Shown piece by piece: positions 12,717 through 12,755 of a stretch of DNA of 12,755 nt. Origin of the DNA: CAVZLD01 sp964522605 (GTDB lineage Bacteria; Planctomycetota; Planctomycetia; Pirellulales; Pirellulaceae); NCBI GenBank assembly GCA_964522605.1, contig CAZFWV010000199.1:1-12755 (forward strand), read 5' to 3'. Position numbers and translations under genes: made by a program. Within the stretch, counting starts at the first letter, position 1. Each line of letters starts with the position of its first letter. The notes under the pieces are model-generated. The model made no database searches. It was not told the origin of the DNA and worked only from the letters and a program-made list of their open reading frames with translations.

Positions 12717-12748
12717 CCCTTCTCCCCCGGCTTTGCGGGGGAGAAGGG
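12717..12748. repeat. Strong GC-rich hairpin at the window edge
   Basis: A perfect stem of 13 bp (CCCTTCTCCCCCG with CGGGGGAGAAGGG) closes a 6-base loop. It lies about 140 bases upstream of glmU. It may be an interspersed palindrome or the terminator of a gene outside the window; only one copy is seen here. Confidence 0.5.
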
Positions 12749-12755
12749 CTGGGGA

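Overview
The window looks like planctomycete chromosome, probably a draft or metagenome-assembled contig because it carries a 100-N gap. The lineage call rests on a DUF1559 pseudopilin-like protein, an L9 ribosomal protein with a basic N-terminal extension, a small Cys-rich protein of a type I associate with planctomycetes, and a housekeeping gene order combined with heavy interspersed palindromic repeats. Almost every gene is on the minus strand; only groES is on the plus strand. No rRNA, tRNA, CRISPR array, transposase gene or prophage is visible.

Read in the direction of minus-strand transcription (high to low coordinates), the right half is the conserved cluster glmU (12574-11825, uridylyltransferase domain only), prs, then rplY/ctc and pth. 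A divergent groES lies on the opposite strand between prs and rplY. A second conserved cluster follows: rpsF (TTG start), ssb, rplI, dnaB and an NAD-type isocitrate dehydrogenase. These genes cover translation (S6, L9, L25, peptidyl-tRNA hydrolase), replication (SSB, DnaB), precursor supply (PRPP, UDP-GlcNAc) and the TCA cycle. The left part (1-3600) is more accessory: a GT10 fucosyltransferase-like gene, a 61-residue zinc-ribbon-like protein, a DUF1559 type-II pseudopilin-like protein, and yraN, whose start overlaps the end of the DUF1559 gene.

The gaps between genes are full of repeats. Family 1 (eight copies counting the one duplicated at the gap) is a GTAG tetranucleotide followed by an 8-bp stem with a GTGA loop, mostly in inverted pairs. 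This is the architecture of REP/BIME elements mobilised by RAYT transposases. Copies with a changed stem base carry the matching change in the other arm. Family 2 (GTAG plus GACGGATTG palindrome) and a family 3 hairpin (GTAG plus CCTTCGC stem, overlapping the prs stop codon) have the same GTAG-headed layout. Family 4 is a 38-bp element built on CGGAT at about 9-base steps, present three times in the left part.

The assembly gap (8289-8388) is flanked on both sides by the same 55-bp sequence containing a family 1 repeat, which looks like a k-mer overlap artefact. I see no convincing undescribed gene system. The repeat families, the groES interruption, the Pth substitutions and the small zinc-ribbon protein are the points most worth checking.
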